From Pseudomonas sp. BGI-2 (lineage in GTDB: Bacteria; Pseudomonadota; Gammaproteobacteria; Pseudomonadales; Pseudomonadaceae): DNA of 64,000 bases. Under the pieces are notes generated by a model that was not told the DNA's origin, searched no databases, and worked only from the letters and a program-made list of their open reading frames with translations. The stretch spans positions 1 through 64,000 of the forward strand of contig NZ_SISB01000031.1 of NCBI RefSeq assembly GCF_004310295.1. Direction: 5' to 3'. Numbering within the stretch: the first letter of the stretch is position 1; every line of letters begins with the position of its first letter. This document shows, piece after piece, positions 1 to 9,383 of the stretch. The position numbers were made by a program, and so were the translations under genes.

Positions 1-49
1 GCGTAATCATCGAGTGCTGCGCGAGCATATTCGTAGCCCACAGGTGCAT
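1..49 (-). other. possible 5' end of a leftward gene, cut by the window edge
   Basis: A minus-strand ATG at 49 follows a good ribosome-binding sequence (AGGAAGGAAC directly before it), and the frame stays open to the window edge (MHLWATNML...). Another minus-strand frame over the same bases is also open from about 110 to 1 and reads more like protein (...GYEYARAALDDYA), but its only clear start would be a GTG at 41. Too little sequence is present to decide or to name a family. Confidence 0.25.
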
Positions 50-116
50 GTTCCTTCCTCGCCGACAACTGACTTCCAGCGATATCAGTATGGAAGAGAA
101 AGGAACGGACTACCTA

Positions 117-148
117 TATCGCGAGCAGGCTCGCTCCCACAGGGAGTG
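117..148. repeat. single REP-type palindromic unit
   Basis: The unit reads GCGAGCAGGCTCGCTCCCAC, the core palindrome that recurs at many intergenic places in this window. Here only one half of the usual inverted pair is present, in the gap upstream of polB. Confidence 0.7.
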
Positions 149-222
149 CATCCACCTCTCGATGGGGCTATCCCCCGCAATGACGCGTAGAATTGCCGCC
201 TGAATCAAATCTTGAGGTTGCA

Positions 223-2586
223 GTGGTGGATTTACAGCAGGGTTTCGTCCTGACCCGGCATTGGCGCGACACCCCGGCCGGTACCCAAGTCGAGTTCTGG
301 CTGGCGACCGACATCGGTCCCCAGCATATCCGCCTGCCTCATCAACCGTCGGTAGCCTTCATCCCGGCAGTCCAGCGCGAGCAGGCCGAGGCTGTCTTGC
401 GCGGCGAAAAAAATGTCGAGCTAAAGCCATTGGCCCTTCAGGATTTCGAGCACCGCCCGGTGCTCGGCCTGTATTGCCAGCAACACGGTCAGTTGATGCG
501 CCTGGAAACTGCGCTACGCAAATCCGGCGTCGAGATGTTCGAAGCCGACGTGCGCCCGCCGGAACGCTACATGATGGAGCGCTTCATCACCGCGCCCGTC
601 CTGTTCGGTGGCACGCCAGGCGCCGAAGGGCTGTTGCTCGACGCACAAATGAAACCGGCCCCTGACTATCGGCCTAAACTCAGACTGGTCTCCCTGGACA
701 TCGAAACCACCGCTCAGGGCGAGTTGTACTCCATCGCCCTGGAAGGTTGCGGCGAGCGCCAGGTCTATATGCTTGGCCAGCCGAATGGCGACGACAGCGA
801 GGTGGATTTCCAGCTCGAATACTGCGACTCCAGAACCCTGCTGCTGAAAAAGCTCAACGAATGGTTCGCCCGCCATGACCCCGACGCGATCATCGGCTGG
901 AACGTCGTGCAGTTCGACCTGCGCGTGTTGCATCAACACGCCCGGCAGCTGGGCGTACCGCTGAAACTGGGGCGTGGCGGCGAAGAAATGCAATGGCGCG
1001 AACACGGCAGCCGCAACCATTACTTCGCCTCGGCCGCCGGCCGGTTGATCATCGATGGCATCGAATCGCTGCGCTCGGCGACCTGGAGCTTCCCCTCGTT
1101 CAGCCTGGAAAACGTCGCGCAAACCCTGCTTGGCGAGGGTAAGGCGATCAGCACGCCGTACCAGCGCATGGACGAAATCAACCGCATGTTCGCCGAGGAC
1201 AAACCGGCGCTTGCCAAGTACAACCTCAAGGACTGTGAACTGGTGACGCGGATTTTCGCCAAGACCGAACTGCTGACCTTCCTGCTGGAGCGCGCCAGCG
1301 TCACCGGTTTGCCGGCAGACCGCAGCGGCGGTTCGGTGGCGGCATTCACCCACCTTTACATGCCGCTGATGCACCGCCAGGGCTTCGTGGCGCCGAATCT
1401 TGGGAACAAGCCTGCGCAGGCCAGCCCCGGCGGTTTTGTCATGGACTCGCAACCGGGGTTGTACGAGTCGGTGCTGGTGCTCGACTACAAAAGCCTCTAT
1501 CCGTCGATTATCCGCACCTTCCTGATCGACCCGGTCGGGCTGATCGAAGGCTTGCAGCATCCCGACGACAGCGAGTCCGTGCCGGGTTTCCGTGGCGCGC
1601 GTTTTTCAAGAACCCGGCATTGCCTGCCGGCGATCGTCGCCCGGGTTGCCGAAGGTCGCGAGACCGCCAAGCGCGAACACAACGCGCCGCTGTCGCAAGC
1701 GCTGAAGATCATCATGAACGCCTTCTATGGCGTGCTCGGTTCCAGCGGCTGTCGCTTCTTCGATACGCGCCTGGCCTCGTCCATCACCTTGCGCGGCCAC
1801 GAGATCATGCTGCGCACCCGGCAGTTGATCGAAGCCCAGGGGCACACGGTGATTTACGGCGACACCGACTCGACCTTCGTCTGGCTCCGTCGCGCTCATG
1901 GCCAGGAGGAAGCCGCGCAGATCGGCCGTGCGCTGGTGGACCACGTCAACCAGTGGTGGCGCGAGCATGTGCAGCAGGAATACGGGCTGGAAAGTGCCCT
2001 GGAGTTGCAGTTCGAGACTCACTACAAACGCTTTCTGATGCCGACCATTCGCGGTGCCGAGGAGGGCAGCAAGAAGCGTTACGCCGGGCTGGTCACCCGC
2101 GCCGATGGCACCGACGAAATGGTCTACAAGGGACTGGAAACCGTGCGCACCGACTGGTCGCCGCTGGCCCGGCAGTTCCAGCAGGAGCTGTACTCGCGTA
2201 TTTTTTATCGCAAGCCCTATCAGGACTACGTGCGCGACTACGTGCGCAAAACCCTGGCCGGTGAGTTCGATGACCGCCTGATCTACCGCAAGCGCCTGCG
2301 CCGTACCCTGGATGACTATGAGCGTAACGTGCCGCCCCACGTCCGTGCGGCGCGGATCGCCGATGACTACAACGATCAGCAGGGCCGCCCGCGGCAATAC
2401 CAGAACGGCGGCTGGATCAGCTACGTGATCAGCGTCGTCGGGCCCGAGCCGCTGGAGATTCGCAGCGCGCCCATCGATTACGACCATTACGTCACCCGAC
2501 AACTGCAGCCGGTGGCGGATGCGATTCTGCCCTTCGTGGACGACGACTTCTCAACCTTGATTGGTGGGCAACTGGGCCTGTTTTGA
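223..2586 (+). CDS. polB: DNA polymerase II (family B)
   Basis: Family B DNA polymerase with proofreading exonuclease, in E. coli an SOS-linked enzyme for replication restart and translesion synthesis. The exonuclease motif I (DIETT) lies near residue 159. Polymerase motif A (DYKSLYPSII) is near 421, motif B (KIIMNAFYGVLG) near 496 and motif C (YGDTDS) near 544. The frame can be extended to a TTG at 193, but a GAGG at 214-217 sits at the right distance from GTG codons at 223 and 226, giving about 787 residues, the usual family length. I see no clear LexA box upstream. The 3' end overlaps the convergent DUF1810 gene by 36 bases. Confidence 0.95.
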   Translation: MVDLQQGFVLTRHWRDTPAGTQVEFWLATDIGPQHIRLPHQPSVAFIPAVQREQAEAVLRGEKNVELKPLALQDFEHRPVLGLYCQQHGQLMRLETALRKSGVEMFEADVRPPERYMMERFITAPVLFGGTPGAEGLLLDAQMKPAPDYRPKLRLVSLDIETTAQGELYSIALEGCGERQVYMLGQPNGDDSEVDFQLEYCDSRTLLLKKLNEWFARHDPDAIIGWNVVQFDLRVLHQHARQLGVPLKLGRGGEEMQWREHGSRNHYFASAAGRLIIDGIESLRSATWSFPSFSLENVAQTLLGEGKAISTPYQRMDEINRMFAEDKPALAKYNLKDCELVTRIFAKTELLTFLLERASVTGLPADRSGGSVAAFTHLYMPLMHRQGFVAPNLGNKPAQASPGGFVMDSQPGLYESVLVLDYKSLYPSIIRTFLIDPVGLIEGLQHPDDSESVPGFRGARFSRTRHCLPAIVARVAEGRETAKREHNAPLSQALKIIMNAFYGVLGSSGCRFFDTRLASSITLRGHEIMLRTRQLIEAQGHTVIYGDTDSTFVWLRRAHGQEEAAQIGRALVDHVNQWWREHVQQEYGLESALELQFETHYKRFLMPTIRGAEEGSKKRYAGLVTRADGTDEMVYKGLETVRTDWSPLARQFQQELYSRIFYRKPYQDYVRDYVRKTLAGEFDDRLIYRKRLRRTLDDYERNVPPHVRAARIADDYNDQQGRPRQYQNGGWISYVISVVGPEPLEIRSAPIDYDHYVTRQLQPVADAILPFVDDDFSTLIGGQLGLF

Positions 2587-3021
2587 GTCCAGCAACACCA
2601 GCGTCCAGTCATCCAGAATGCCGTGGAAGTACTGATCCAGTGCCTGATTGAAGAGGTTGTCTTCGGGGGCCACTTGGGCGAACAAGGTCATGGATGAGTG
2701 AAACTTGAGATCGTCGGGATGGCCGAATATGCCTGCAATCGAGCTCTTTTCGATGTTCAGCACCAGTTGCGTGCAGGTGCGCAATCGTGAACCGAGCAGA
2801 GGATGATTCAGATAAGCCACGGCCTCCTCGATGGAGCGAATGGCAAAGTGTCGGGACATCTCGCTCCCACCCAACCCGGCGAACTGCGGGAAGATGAACC
2901 ACATCCAGTGGCTGCGTTTGTGGCCAGCGTGCAGCTCTTCTTGAACCCGGTCGAATACCGGGTCTTGAGCCTGGATAAAACGCGGCAAATTAAAGGCGTC
3001 GAGCTGATCAGTGCTTCTCAT
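2551..3021 (-). CDS. DUF1810 family protein
   Basis: A 156-residue cytosolic protein with the DUF1810 pattern: an N-terminal FIQAQDPVF segment, the aromatic block SHWMWFIFPQ, then SRHFAI and a C-terminal FHSSMTLF stretch. The family is widespread in bacteria and has no established biochemical role. It is convergent with polB and overlaps its 3' end. The aldo/keto reductase gene 30 bases away starts on the same strand upstream, so the two may be co-transcribed. Confidence 0.85.
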   Translation of the reverse strand: MRSTDQLDAFNLPRFIQAQDPVFDRVQEELHAGHKRSHWMWFIFPQFAGLGGSEMSRHFAIRSIEEAVAYLNHPLLGSRLRTCTQLVLNIEKSSIAGIFGHPDDLKFHSSMTLFAQVAPEDNLFNQALDQYFHGILDDWTLVLLDSKQAQLPTNQG

Positions 3022-3051
3022 GCAGAAGCCCTCTGACAGAACCGCGATGGC

Positions 3052-3873
3052 TCAGACCATGGCCAACCGGTGCTTGCGTTGTGGCGCGTGAAACGCGTGG
3101 TCCAGCGCCTTCAGGTCCTCGTCTTCGAGCCGCAATTGTGCGGCCTGCGCATTCAGTTGCACATGTTCAGGTTTGACCGCTTTGGGGATGGCGATCACGC
3201 CCGTCTGTCGCAGAATCCATGCCAGTGCTACCTGAGCTGGCGTCACCGCGTGACGGGCGGCAATCTGTTTGAGCGCCGGATGGGCCAGCATCGTTCCTCC
3301 CTGACCGATGGGACAGTATGCCATTAACGGCTGCTGATGCTGTTGGCACCATGGCAGCAGATCAAATTCGATGCCGCGCTCTTCCAGGTTGTACAGCACT
3401 TGATTGGTGGCGCAGGCCGGTGAGTTCAATTCCTGCAGATCCTCGACGTCGAGGTTGGACACGCCCCAACGGCCGATCTTGCCATCTTCACGCAGGCGTT
3501 CGAAGGCTTCGACGGTTTCTTCAAGCGGATACTGGCCTCGCCAATGCAGCAGGTATAAATCGATGTAATCGGTATTCAGACGCCGCAGGCTGCGTTCGCA
3601 GGCCTGGGGGATGCCTTTGCGGCTGGCGTTATGCGGGTAGACCTTGCTGACCAGAAAGACCTTGTCGCGCAGACCAGCGATGGCTTCGCCGACCACTTCC
3701 TCCGTGCCGCCTTCGGCGTACATCTCGGCGGTGTCGATCAGGGTCATGCCCAACTCGATGCCCAGGCGCAGCGCGGCGACTTCCTGACAGTGTTGCGAGG
3801 GATCTTCGCCCATGCGCCAGGTGCCTTGGCCGATGACCGGTACGTTGATGCCGGCCAATTCGAGGGTCCGCAT
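3052..3873 (-). CDS. aldo/keto reductase
   Basis: NAD(P)H-dependent oxidoreductase of the aldo/keto reductase superfamily, a cytosolic TIM barrel that reduces aldehydes or ketones. The catalytic tetrad is visible as Asp47, Tyr52, Lys77 and His110 (contexts DTAEMY, VSKVY, YLLHW). At 273 residues it has the length of the compact prokaryotic members. The substrate cannot be told from sequence. The DUF1810 gene follows 30 bases downstream on the same strand. Confidence 0.92.
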   Translation of the reverse strand: MRTLELAGINVPVIGQGTWRMGEDPSQHCQEVAALRLGIELGMTLIDTAEMYAEGGTEEVVGEAIAGLRDKVFLVSKVYPHNASRKGIPQACERSLRRLNTDYIDLYLLHWRGQYPLEETVEAFERLREDGKIGRWGVSNLDVEDLQELNSPACATNQVLYNLEERGIEFDLLPWCQQHQQPLMAYCPIGQGGTMLAHPALKQIAARHAVTPAQVALAWILRQTGVIAIPKAVKPEHVQLNAQAAQLRLEDEDLKALDHAFHAPQRKHRLAMV

Positions 3874-3945
3874 GAAAACCTCCTTGGTTCGAATCGATAA
3901 GTGTTCATTAGTTGGCAGCAGAATACCCCGGTGGTTCCGTAGCGA

Positions 3946-4090
3946 GTAGCAGCGGCCCTGTGGCGAGGGGATTTATCCCCGTTGGGCTGCGAAGCGGCCC
4001 CCTACATTCCTTCAGACGTACAGCGCTTGAAGGATTGACGACTGCTTCGCAGCCGAACGGGGATAAATCCCCTCGCCACAGGCCAGCTAC
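3946..4090. repeat. long REP pair (class B)
   Basis: Two inverted arms, GGCGAGGGGATTTATCCCCG and its complement, flank a variable centre. The outer ends carry TAGCAGC- and GCTAC-type tips, and the inner part reads GGCTGCGAAGCGGC. The same composite recurs at about 5.4 and 9.4 kb and, altered, at 47.3 kb. Confidence 0.85.
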
Positions 4091-4114
4091 ACGGATTGTG
4101 TCGTGGCCGGATGT

Positions 4115-5263
4115 TTAGTCGGCCGAAAACTTCAGCACTGTGTTCTGGGTATAGGTCTTGCCCGGGTCGAGTCGGGTGGACGGGAAGTTCGGCTGGTTCG
4201 GCGAGTCAGGGTAGTGCTGAGTCTCCAGCGTGAACGCGCCCCAATGTGGATAGACCTTGCCGCCCTTGCCCTTGACCGTGCCGTCGAGGAAGTTGCTGGT
4301 GTAGAACTGCACGCCGGGTTCGGTGGTGTAGAGCTGCAAGCGGCGCCCAGAGAGTGGATCGCTGACATCGGCGGCCAGTTTGCCCACGTCGCCCTTGGCG
4401 TCCAGTGCCCAGTTGAAATCGAAGCCACCCTGTTTTGGCTCGGCGAATTTCAGTTGCGGGTGACCGGCCTTGATGTGCTTGCCGATGGCGGTGGGTTGAG
4501 TGAAGTCCATCGGCGTACCGGCGACCGGGGCCAGTTCGCCGGTTGGAATCAGCTTGGCGGTGACCGGTGTGTAGTGGGTCGAATGCAGGGTGACGAGCTG
4601 TTTCAACACATCACCGTTACCCGCGCCGGCGAGGTTGAAATAGCTGTGGTTGGTCAGGTTCAGCACGGTCGGTTTATCGGTGCTGGCCTTGTACTCGATG
4701 CGCAGTTCATTGTTCTCGGTAAGGCTGTAGGTGACCTCGGTTTTGAGGTTGCCGGGGAACCCCATTTCACCGTCCACCGATAGGTACGTCAGGGTCACGC
4801 CCACCGAGTCCTTGCTTTTGCTCGGCTGGGCTTTCCACACGTGCTTGTCAAACCCCTGCGGGCCGCCGTGCAGCGAGTTGGAACCGTCATTGAGCGGCAC
4901 CTGATAGCGTTTTCCGTCCAGCTCGAACGCGCCGTTGGCCAGGCGATTGCCGAAACGTCCGATGGTCGCGCCAAAGTACGCCGTGCCGCTCTGATAGCCC
5001 TGAACATCGTCAAAGCCCAGGACCACATCGTCGAGCTTGCCGTTTTTGTCCGGCACCTTCAGCGACTGCAAAATGCCGCCGTAAGTAATGATCGTGGCTT
5101 GCAGGCCATGGCTGTTACGCAAGACGTATTGCTCGACGGGTGTGCCGTCGTTGGTCTTGCCGAACGCTTTGTGTTCGCTGGACAGGCCAGCCGCTTGGGT
5201 GGGGAGGGTGGCGATCATCAGGGACAGTCCAAGGCCGGAGAGCAGGTGTCGGGATTGCAGCAT
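4115..5263 (-). CDS. galM: secreted aldose 1-epimerase (mutarotase)
   Basis: Interconverts alpha and beta anomers of aldoses such as galactose and glucose. An N-terminal signal peptide (hydrophobic run, cleavage near residue 24 after TQA) suggests a periplasmic location, unlike the cytosolic E. coli enzyme. Family motifs are present: SLHGG (His132), NHSYFNLAG (His206, the expected acid) and GAFTLETQHYPDSPN (Glu347, the expected base). No sugar operon surrounds it; both flanks are class B REP repeats. Confidence 0.92.
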   Translation of the reverse strand: MLQSRHLLSGLGLSLMIATLPTQAAGLSSEHKAFGKTNDGTPVEQYVLRNSHGLQATIITYGGILQSLKVPDKNGKLDDVVLGFDDVQGYQSGTAYFGATIGRFGNRLANGAFELDGKRYQVPLNDGSNSLHGGPQGFDKHVWKAQPSKSKDSVGVTLTYLSVDGEMGFPGNLKTEVTYSLTENNELRIEYKASTDKPTVLNLTNHSYFNLAGAGNGDVLKQLVTLHSTHYTPVTAKLIPTGELAPVAGTPMDFTQPTAIGKHIKAGHPQLKFAEPKQGGFDFNWALDAKGDVGKLAADVSDPLSGRRLQLYTTEPGVQFYTSNFLDGTVKGKGGKVYPHWGAFTLETQHYPDSPNQPNFPSTRLDPGKTYTQNTVLKFSAD

Positions 5264-5396
5264 GGTAAACCTTCCTTATTGTTGTTTTCATAGGGCAGTA
5301 AAATATCTAGTAGTCATACTAAATATTCGACTGGAGAAGATTTATAGCTTGTTGCTCAATAAAATCCATTAAAAGTATGACTAAATAACCCGGTTT

Positions 5397-5563
5397 GTAG
5401 CAGCTGCCGAGCAGCACGCTGTGGTGAGGGGATTTATCCCCGTCCGGCTGCGAAGCAGTCGTGAAATCAGGCGCTGTGGTTTTTCAGGTGAACCGCTTTC
5501 ATCGGTTTACGACTGCGACGCAGCCGAACGGGGATAAATCCCCTCGCCACAACGCAGCTGCAA
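5397..5563. repeat. long REP pair (class B)
   Basis: Same layout as the repeat at 3946: inverted GGGGATTTATCCCCG arms around a divergent centre, ending in TAGCAGCTGC and GCAGCTGCAA. It fills most of the 436-base gap between the mutarotase gene and the next lipoprotein gene. Apart from an AT-rich stretch near 5300-5390, likely the galM promoter side, I see nothing else in the gap. Confidence 0.85.
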
Positions 5564-5699
5564 CAAAATGGGGCCGGTGATCAGTCGGCACTGCACTTTT
5601 TCAGCTTTGGCGGCTCTATCCTTGGCCAGCCTGCGGTGATCCCCACCGTCGGCCAATGCCCAAGTTCAAGCACCCATGGCTCGAGTTCTACCCTTTTTC

Positions 5700-6425
5700 A
5701 TGTCATCAATACGTCGTCAATGCCTGCTGCTGGCCAGTCTGTCGATGCTCTTCGCCAGCGGTTGCAGCCAGCAACAGGGCCGCGACATCGTCAGCCAGTT
5801 CCGCGAAGGCACGCCCCAGGAATTCCTCCAGACCAGCGTCGACCGCATGGCGACCCTGGCGATGCGCGACAACCTCGACAGCCTCTACTTGCTGATGAGC
5901 AAGCTCTACCTGCGCAATCCGGAGGAGTTGAAAAAGTCCGGCTTCCTCGACGCCCGCACCGCCGGAAAGCAAGTGCGCCTGGCCATCGAACAACAACAGC
6001 CGCTGCCCACCCTCGGCGGCAAGAAAGACCTCGCGGCACTGAGCTATGCCATGAGCCCGGAGTTTCTCGGCGACCGGGTCGGTGCCTTCATCTATGCCAT
6101 CGGCAGCATGCTGGTCACCGCGCACGGCAATCGCCTTGAGTTCTACATGACCGATGCGATCAACCCGACCTTCGTCAGTAACGCCGCCCGCAACATCGAG
6201 AAAGCCACCTGGATCCTGAGCCAGCGGCAAAATAAAAACGGCGAGCCCTTGCTGTTCTCCAACGAAATTTCGGAGGAGGGCAGCAACCTGAGTTTTGCCG
6301 TGGAGTTCGGAAAAATCGTCGCGCGGCTGGACCTGCTGACGCAGATGCTGGACGAGCGTTATCGGCGGATCGGCTTGAACTATGCGCAGAGTTTGCTGTT
6401 TCTGAATTTCTTGCCGGTGCAGTAG
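5700..6425 (+). CDS. putative outer-membrane or periplasmic lipoprotein
   Basis: Unrecognised family. With the ATG at 5700 the protein is 241 residues, with an N-terminal signal (SIRRQCLLLASLSMLF) and a lipobox FASGC placing the lipidated cysteine at residue 22. The rest is soluble and mostly helical in character, with no motif I can name. An upstream in-frame ATG at 5676 would add eight residues; neither start has a strong ribosome-binding site. It stands alone between two REP repeats. Confidence 0.8.
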   Translation: MSSIRRQCLLLASLSMLFASGCSQQQGRDIVSQFREGTPQEFLQTSVDRMATLAMRDNLDSLYLLMSKLYLRNPEELKKSGFLDARTAGKQVRLAIEQQQPLPTLGGKKDLAALSYAMSPEFLGDRVGAFIYAIGSMLVTAHGNRLEFYMTDAINPTFVSNAARNIEKATWILSQRQNKNGEPLLFSNEISEEGSNLSFAVEFGKIVARLDLLTQMLDERYRRIGLNYAQSLLFLNFLPVQ

Positions 6426-6463
6426 ACCAACCTCACCACACTCACTGACACAGCAGATCTCTT

Positions 6464-6553
6464 TGTGGGAGCGGGCTTGCTCGCGAATGCGGTCGAACAT
6501 TCAATAAAACTGTTGGCTGAAAGTCCGCTTTCGCGAGCAAGCCCGCTCCCACA
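6464..6553. repeat. REP inverted pair (class A)
   Basis: Inverted arms TGTGGGAGCGGGCTTGCTCG and complement around a spacer of about 40 bases containing GTTGGCTGAAAGT, the same spacer core as at 15896. It follows the lipoprotein gene. Confidence 0.9.
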
Positions 6554-6682
6554 GGGGAATTGGGTACACAGGGGTGAATGATGTGTTGTGGAATAACGAT
6601 AGTCCGCATCGATATAAGTGGTTATAAGAAAAATCGCTATGCTGCGGGCCAGTTTTTTCATGTGTTTTGTGCGGGCGTGTTA

Positions 6683-7468
6683 ATGGATTTCGTTAACTTC
6701 GGGTTGGTGGTTGCAGGATTGGTCGTGGGCTTCATCGTCGGCATGACCGGCGTGGGTGGTGGTTCGTTGATGACGCCGATTCTGCTCTGGTTTGGTATCA
6801 ACCCGGCCACGGCGGTGGGCACCGACTTGCTGTACGCGGCCATTACCAAATCCAGCGGTGTGCTGGTTCATCGCAAGAACAACAACATCAACTGGGCAAT
6901 TACCGGCTGGCTGACCCTCGGCAGTGTGCCGGCGGTAGCGCTGACGCTGTGGTTTCTGAGCAGTTTGCAGGCCTCACCCGATGCGATGAACGCCGTCATC
7001 AAACAGGCGCTGGGCTTCGTATTGTTTGCCACGGCACTGGCAATTTTCTTCAAGAAACGCCTGCTCGATTTCGCCCACAAACGTGCGGGCGGCCAGTACA
7101 ACCCCAGCGGTTCGCGCCTGAATGTCCTGACGGTCATCACCGGCCTGGTCCTGGGCACCATGGTCGCGCTGACCTCCATTGGTGCCGGCGCCCTCGGCAC
7201 CGTGGCGTTGTTCATCCTCTATCCGCTGCTGCCGACGCGGCGCCTCGTCGGCACCGAAATCGCCCACGCCGTCCCCCTGACCCTGGTCGCCGGCCTGGGC
7301 CACGCGAGCATGGGCAACATGGATTGGCATGTGCTGGGTTACTTGCTGATCGGTTCGCTGCCGGGGATTTACTTGGGCAGTCACTTGACCGGTCGCATCT
7401 CCGACGAAGTGCTGCGCCCGTGCCTGGCGACGATGCTGGTGCTGATCGGCTACAAACTGGCGTTCTGA
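6683..7468 (+). CDS. TauE/SafE family membrane exporter
   Basis: A 261-residue integral membrane protein with about eight hydrophobic segments and the family's N-terminal GMTGVGGGSLMTPIL motif, repeated in weaker form in the second half (LTSIGAGALGTVALF). Members are proposed to export sulfite, sulfoacetate or related organosulfur anions. The frame opens earlier at 6578, but the hydrophobic N-terminus beginning MDFVNFGLVV at 6683 matches the family, so I use that start. No sulfur-metabolism genes are adjacent, so the substrate is unknown. Confidence 0.88.
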   Translation: MDFVNFGLVVAGLVVGFIVGMTGVGGGSLMTPILLWFGINPATAVGTDLLYAAITKSSGVLVHRKNNNINWAITGWLTLGSVPAVALTLWFLSSLQASPDAMNAVIKQALGFVLFATALAIFFKKRLLDFAHKRAGGQYNPSGSRLNVLTVITGLVLGTMVALTSIGAGALGTVALFILYPLLPTRRLVGTEIAHAVPLTLVAGLGHASMGNMDWHVLGYLLIGSLPGIYLGSHLTGRISDEVLRPCLATMLVLIGYKLAF

Positions 7469-7487
7469 ACCGGCACGGCTTCCTGCC

Positions 7488-7856
7488 TCAGGGACGCGTG
7501 AGAATCTCCAGCAGATGCCCGTCCGGGTCATCGAAATAAACCCGCCGGCCACCGCCGTAATCGTTGATTTCGTTAGGCCGTTGCTTGCCGGGGTCAGCCC
7601 ACCAGGGCTGCTTGCGCGCTTGCAGGCGAGCGAAGGCCGCATCGAAATCATCCTCGCCGATCAGAAACGCATAGTGCTGGGAGGCGATCGGCGGGTCGTT
7701 GTCGTAGAAATCCAGCGACACGCCATTGTCGAGCCTGACGATCAGCATCGGCCCGAACGGCTCGGGACCGGGCAGGCCAAGGATCTCGGCGAGGTAATGG
7801 GCCGAGATCTGCTTGTCTCGGCACCAGACGATGGTGTGGTTCAACTGAGCGCTCAT
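7488..7856 (-). CDS. VOC family (glyoxalase-fold) protein
   Basis: A 122-residue single vicinal-oxygen-chelate domain. The ends carry typical features: HTIVWCRDK at the start, and FDDPDGHLLEILTRP at the end with the terminal glutamate used for metal binding in the superfamily. Family members include lyases, dioxygenases and resistance proteins; the exact reaction cannot be inferred. It ends 19 bases from the convergent TauE-type gene. Confidence 0.85.
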   Translation of the reverse strand: MSAQLNHTIVWCRDKQISAHYLAEILGLPGPEPFGPMLIVRLDNGVSLDFYDNDPPIASQHYAFLIGEDDFDAAFARLQARKQPWWADPGKQRPNEINDYGGGRRVYFDDPDGHLLEILTRP

Positions 7857-8035
7857 GGCGGGTCCTCACGGCGGATCAGACGGCTCGTTATGAGCGATGA
7901 GATTAGCTCAACCTGTTGCGCAATGACCGCCCTGACCTAAGCTTGGGTCAAGGCGGAACACAATCGCGGTGCGTCACCCGGAACGATCGCCGCGATGCGC
8001 AATCATTAGAGCGTGGATATCAAAAGGAGATGCGC

Positions 8036-8599
8036 ATGCTCATCAGGTCTTTGACCCTGACTACCTTGCTGGCTATCGCCGGCTCCTTGCTCGCCGCCGA
8101 AGACGGCTCACCTCTGGACATAGACAAGGGCAGGGCCCGGCCACTGATTGTGATTGCTCCGAACACCGTTAACCCCGTCTGGGTGGGCCTGAAAAATGCG
8201 TTGAACGATCCGGCCAACAAGGAAGGTATCGCCCAGCGCAATATCAGGGTGTACACGGTGCTGAACATGTCCGGTCAGCTCGACGGCAAGGACCTCGGCC
8301 CACAGGACACCATGGCATTGATTCGCTCGCTGAAACTCGGCGCGGGGGCGTTGCCCAAAGTCATCCTGGTGGGCAAGGACGGCGAGAAGAAGTTCGAGAG
8401 TTCGGGGGATGAATCAAAGTCGGTCGATTTGAAGAAAATCTTCGACACCATTGATGCCCTCCCAGCGACCGAGAAAGAAGCCGCACCACCGACGGTCGCG
8501 ACGCCCGTTGTCGCCGAACCGGCCGCCAAAGGCGCCAAGGGCGCAAAACCGGTTAAACCGGCGAAACCCACCAAGCCCCCGGAAATGCCGGACGATTGA
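8036..8599 (+). CDS. secreted DUF4174 family protein
   Basis: A 187-residue exported protein: a signal peptide up to about residue 19 (LAIAGSLLA-AED), then one DUF4174 domain (PLIVIAPNTVNPVW... PKVILVGKDGEKKF) of thioredoxin-like appearance but without a CxxC. The last 45 residues are a low-complexity Pro/Ala/Lys tail. The ATG at 8036 is chosen because AAAAGGAG at 8022-8029 is six bases upstream; the frame itself opens at 7916. Function unknown. Confidence 0.8.
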   Translation: MLIRSLTLTTLLAIAGSLLAAEDGSPLDIDKGRARPLIVIAPNTVNPVWVGLKNALNDPANKEGIAQRNIRVYTVLNMSGQLDGKDLGPQDTMALIRSLKLGAGALPKVILVGKDGEKKFESSGDESKSVDLKKIFDTIDALPATEKEAAPPTVATPVVAEPAAKGAKGAKPVKPAKPTKPPEMPDD

Positions 8600-8609
8600 A
8601 GATCCCCGT

Positions 8610-8726
8610 GTAGCAGCTGGCGCAGCCTGCGTCCGGCTGCGCAGCAGTCGTAAAACCTGCAACTGCTTGCTTTCAGGCAAACCGCATTCTCTGGATTGCG
8701 ACCGCTTCGTGCTCGACAGCTGCTAC
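8610..8726. repeat. long REP pair (class B variant)
   Basis: Bounded by TAGCAGCTGGCGCAG and CGACAGCTGCTAC, with an inner GTCCGGCTGCGCAGCAGTCGT. It lacks the GGGGATTTATCCCC arms and resembles the unit at 21541. Confidence 0.8.
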
Positions 8727-8938
8727 AAAAAAAACCGGGTGTACCGTGGGGGGATGTACTGATTTCATTGGCCTCGGAAATTTCCTGCAAGTTCTGTCGG
8801 ACTTCATGAACTGGTTTCTGTCAGAGCGCACCGTTAGCCTTCGTCAGCCACCGCAAAACTCGCGGTAGGACGTGGGAGTCCGCAACACTGAGGGATCCAG
8901 GGACGAACAATACCAATGGCCAGAAAGGAGCCTCGTCT

Positions 8939-9316
8939 ATGAAGAAGTTTGGCAAAAATGATGCGCAACGCCCAACCGATGCCAGTCACCTGAAGCTCGT
9001 TCGCCTTGGCGAAACGACCGGGCGCGACACCAGCATTCGTGTGCGCAAGCCCAGGCGTTCCGTCCCGATCAGCCAGATCTTGACCGTCGCCCCCGGCGTC
9101 GACACCATCACCCTGTTGCATCAGGCCAGCGAAACCCTGGCTTCCCTGAATGCCGTGATTGTGACTTTTGCCGGCAAGCTGGATGGCTCGAACCGGATTG
9201 TGCTGGGGGCGATTCAGCAGTTGGCGGGAATTGCGGAGTTGTTGGTGAATCAGGCTCGGGACAATCTTGATCCGAGGAACGATGCGCCTGACGCTCAGCC
9301 GCCGACTCGGCATTGA
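8939..9316 (+). CDS. small Pseudomonas protein, DUF6124-like
   Basis: A 125-residue protein preceded by AAAGGAG. The first 45 residues are basic and polar; the middle (ITLLHQASETLASLNAVIVTFAGKLDG... LGAIQQLAGIAELLVNQ) is an amphipathic helical region like that of the DUF6124 family, small proteins common in Pseudomonas and of unknown function. It has its own terminator at 9331. The family call is from resemblance only. Confidence 0.7.
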   Translation: MKKFGKNDAQRPTDASHLKLVRLGETTGRDTSIRVRKPRRSVPISQILTVAPGVDTITLLHQASETLASLNAVIVTFAGKLDGSNRIVLGAIQQLAGIAELLVNQARDNLDPRNDAPDAQPPTRH

Positions 9317-9330
9317 GCTGATGTAATAAC

Positions 9331-9364
9331 GAAAATGGGCGACCTCAAAGGGGTCGCCCATTTT
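9331..9364 (+). terminator. rho-independent terminator
   Basis: Perfect stem AATGGGCGACC / GGTCGCCCATT with a short loop and flanking A and T runs, directly after the DUF6124-like gene. Confidence 0.9.
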
Positions 9365-9383
9365 ATGTGTCACTGCGTATTTT

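Noticed and set aside
514..1560. Long opposite-strand open frame inside polB
   Set aside because: It lies wholly within a well-supported polymerase gene and has His/Gln/Arg-rich shadow composition.
8834..9373. 179-codon minus-strand frame opposite the DUF6124-like gene
   Set aside because: The plus-strand gene has a good ribosome-binding site, terminator and family likeness; the minus frame has none.
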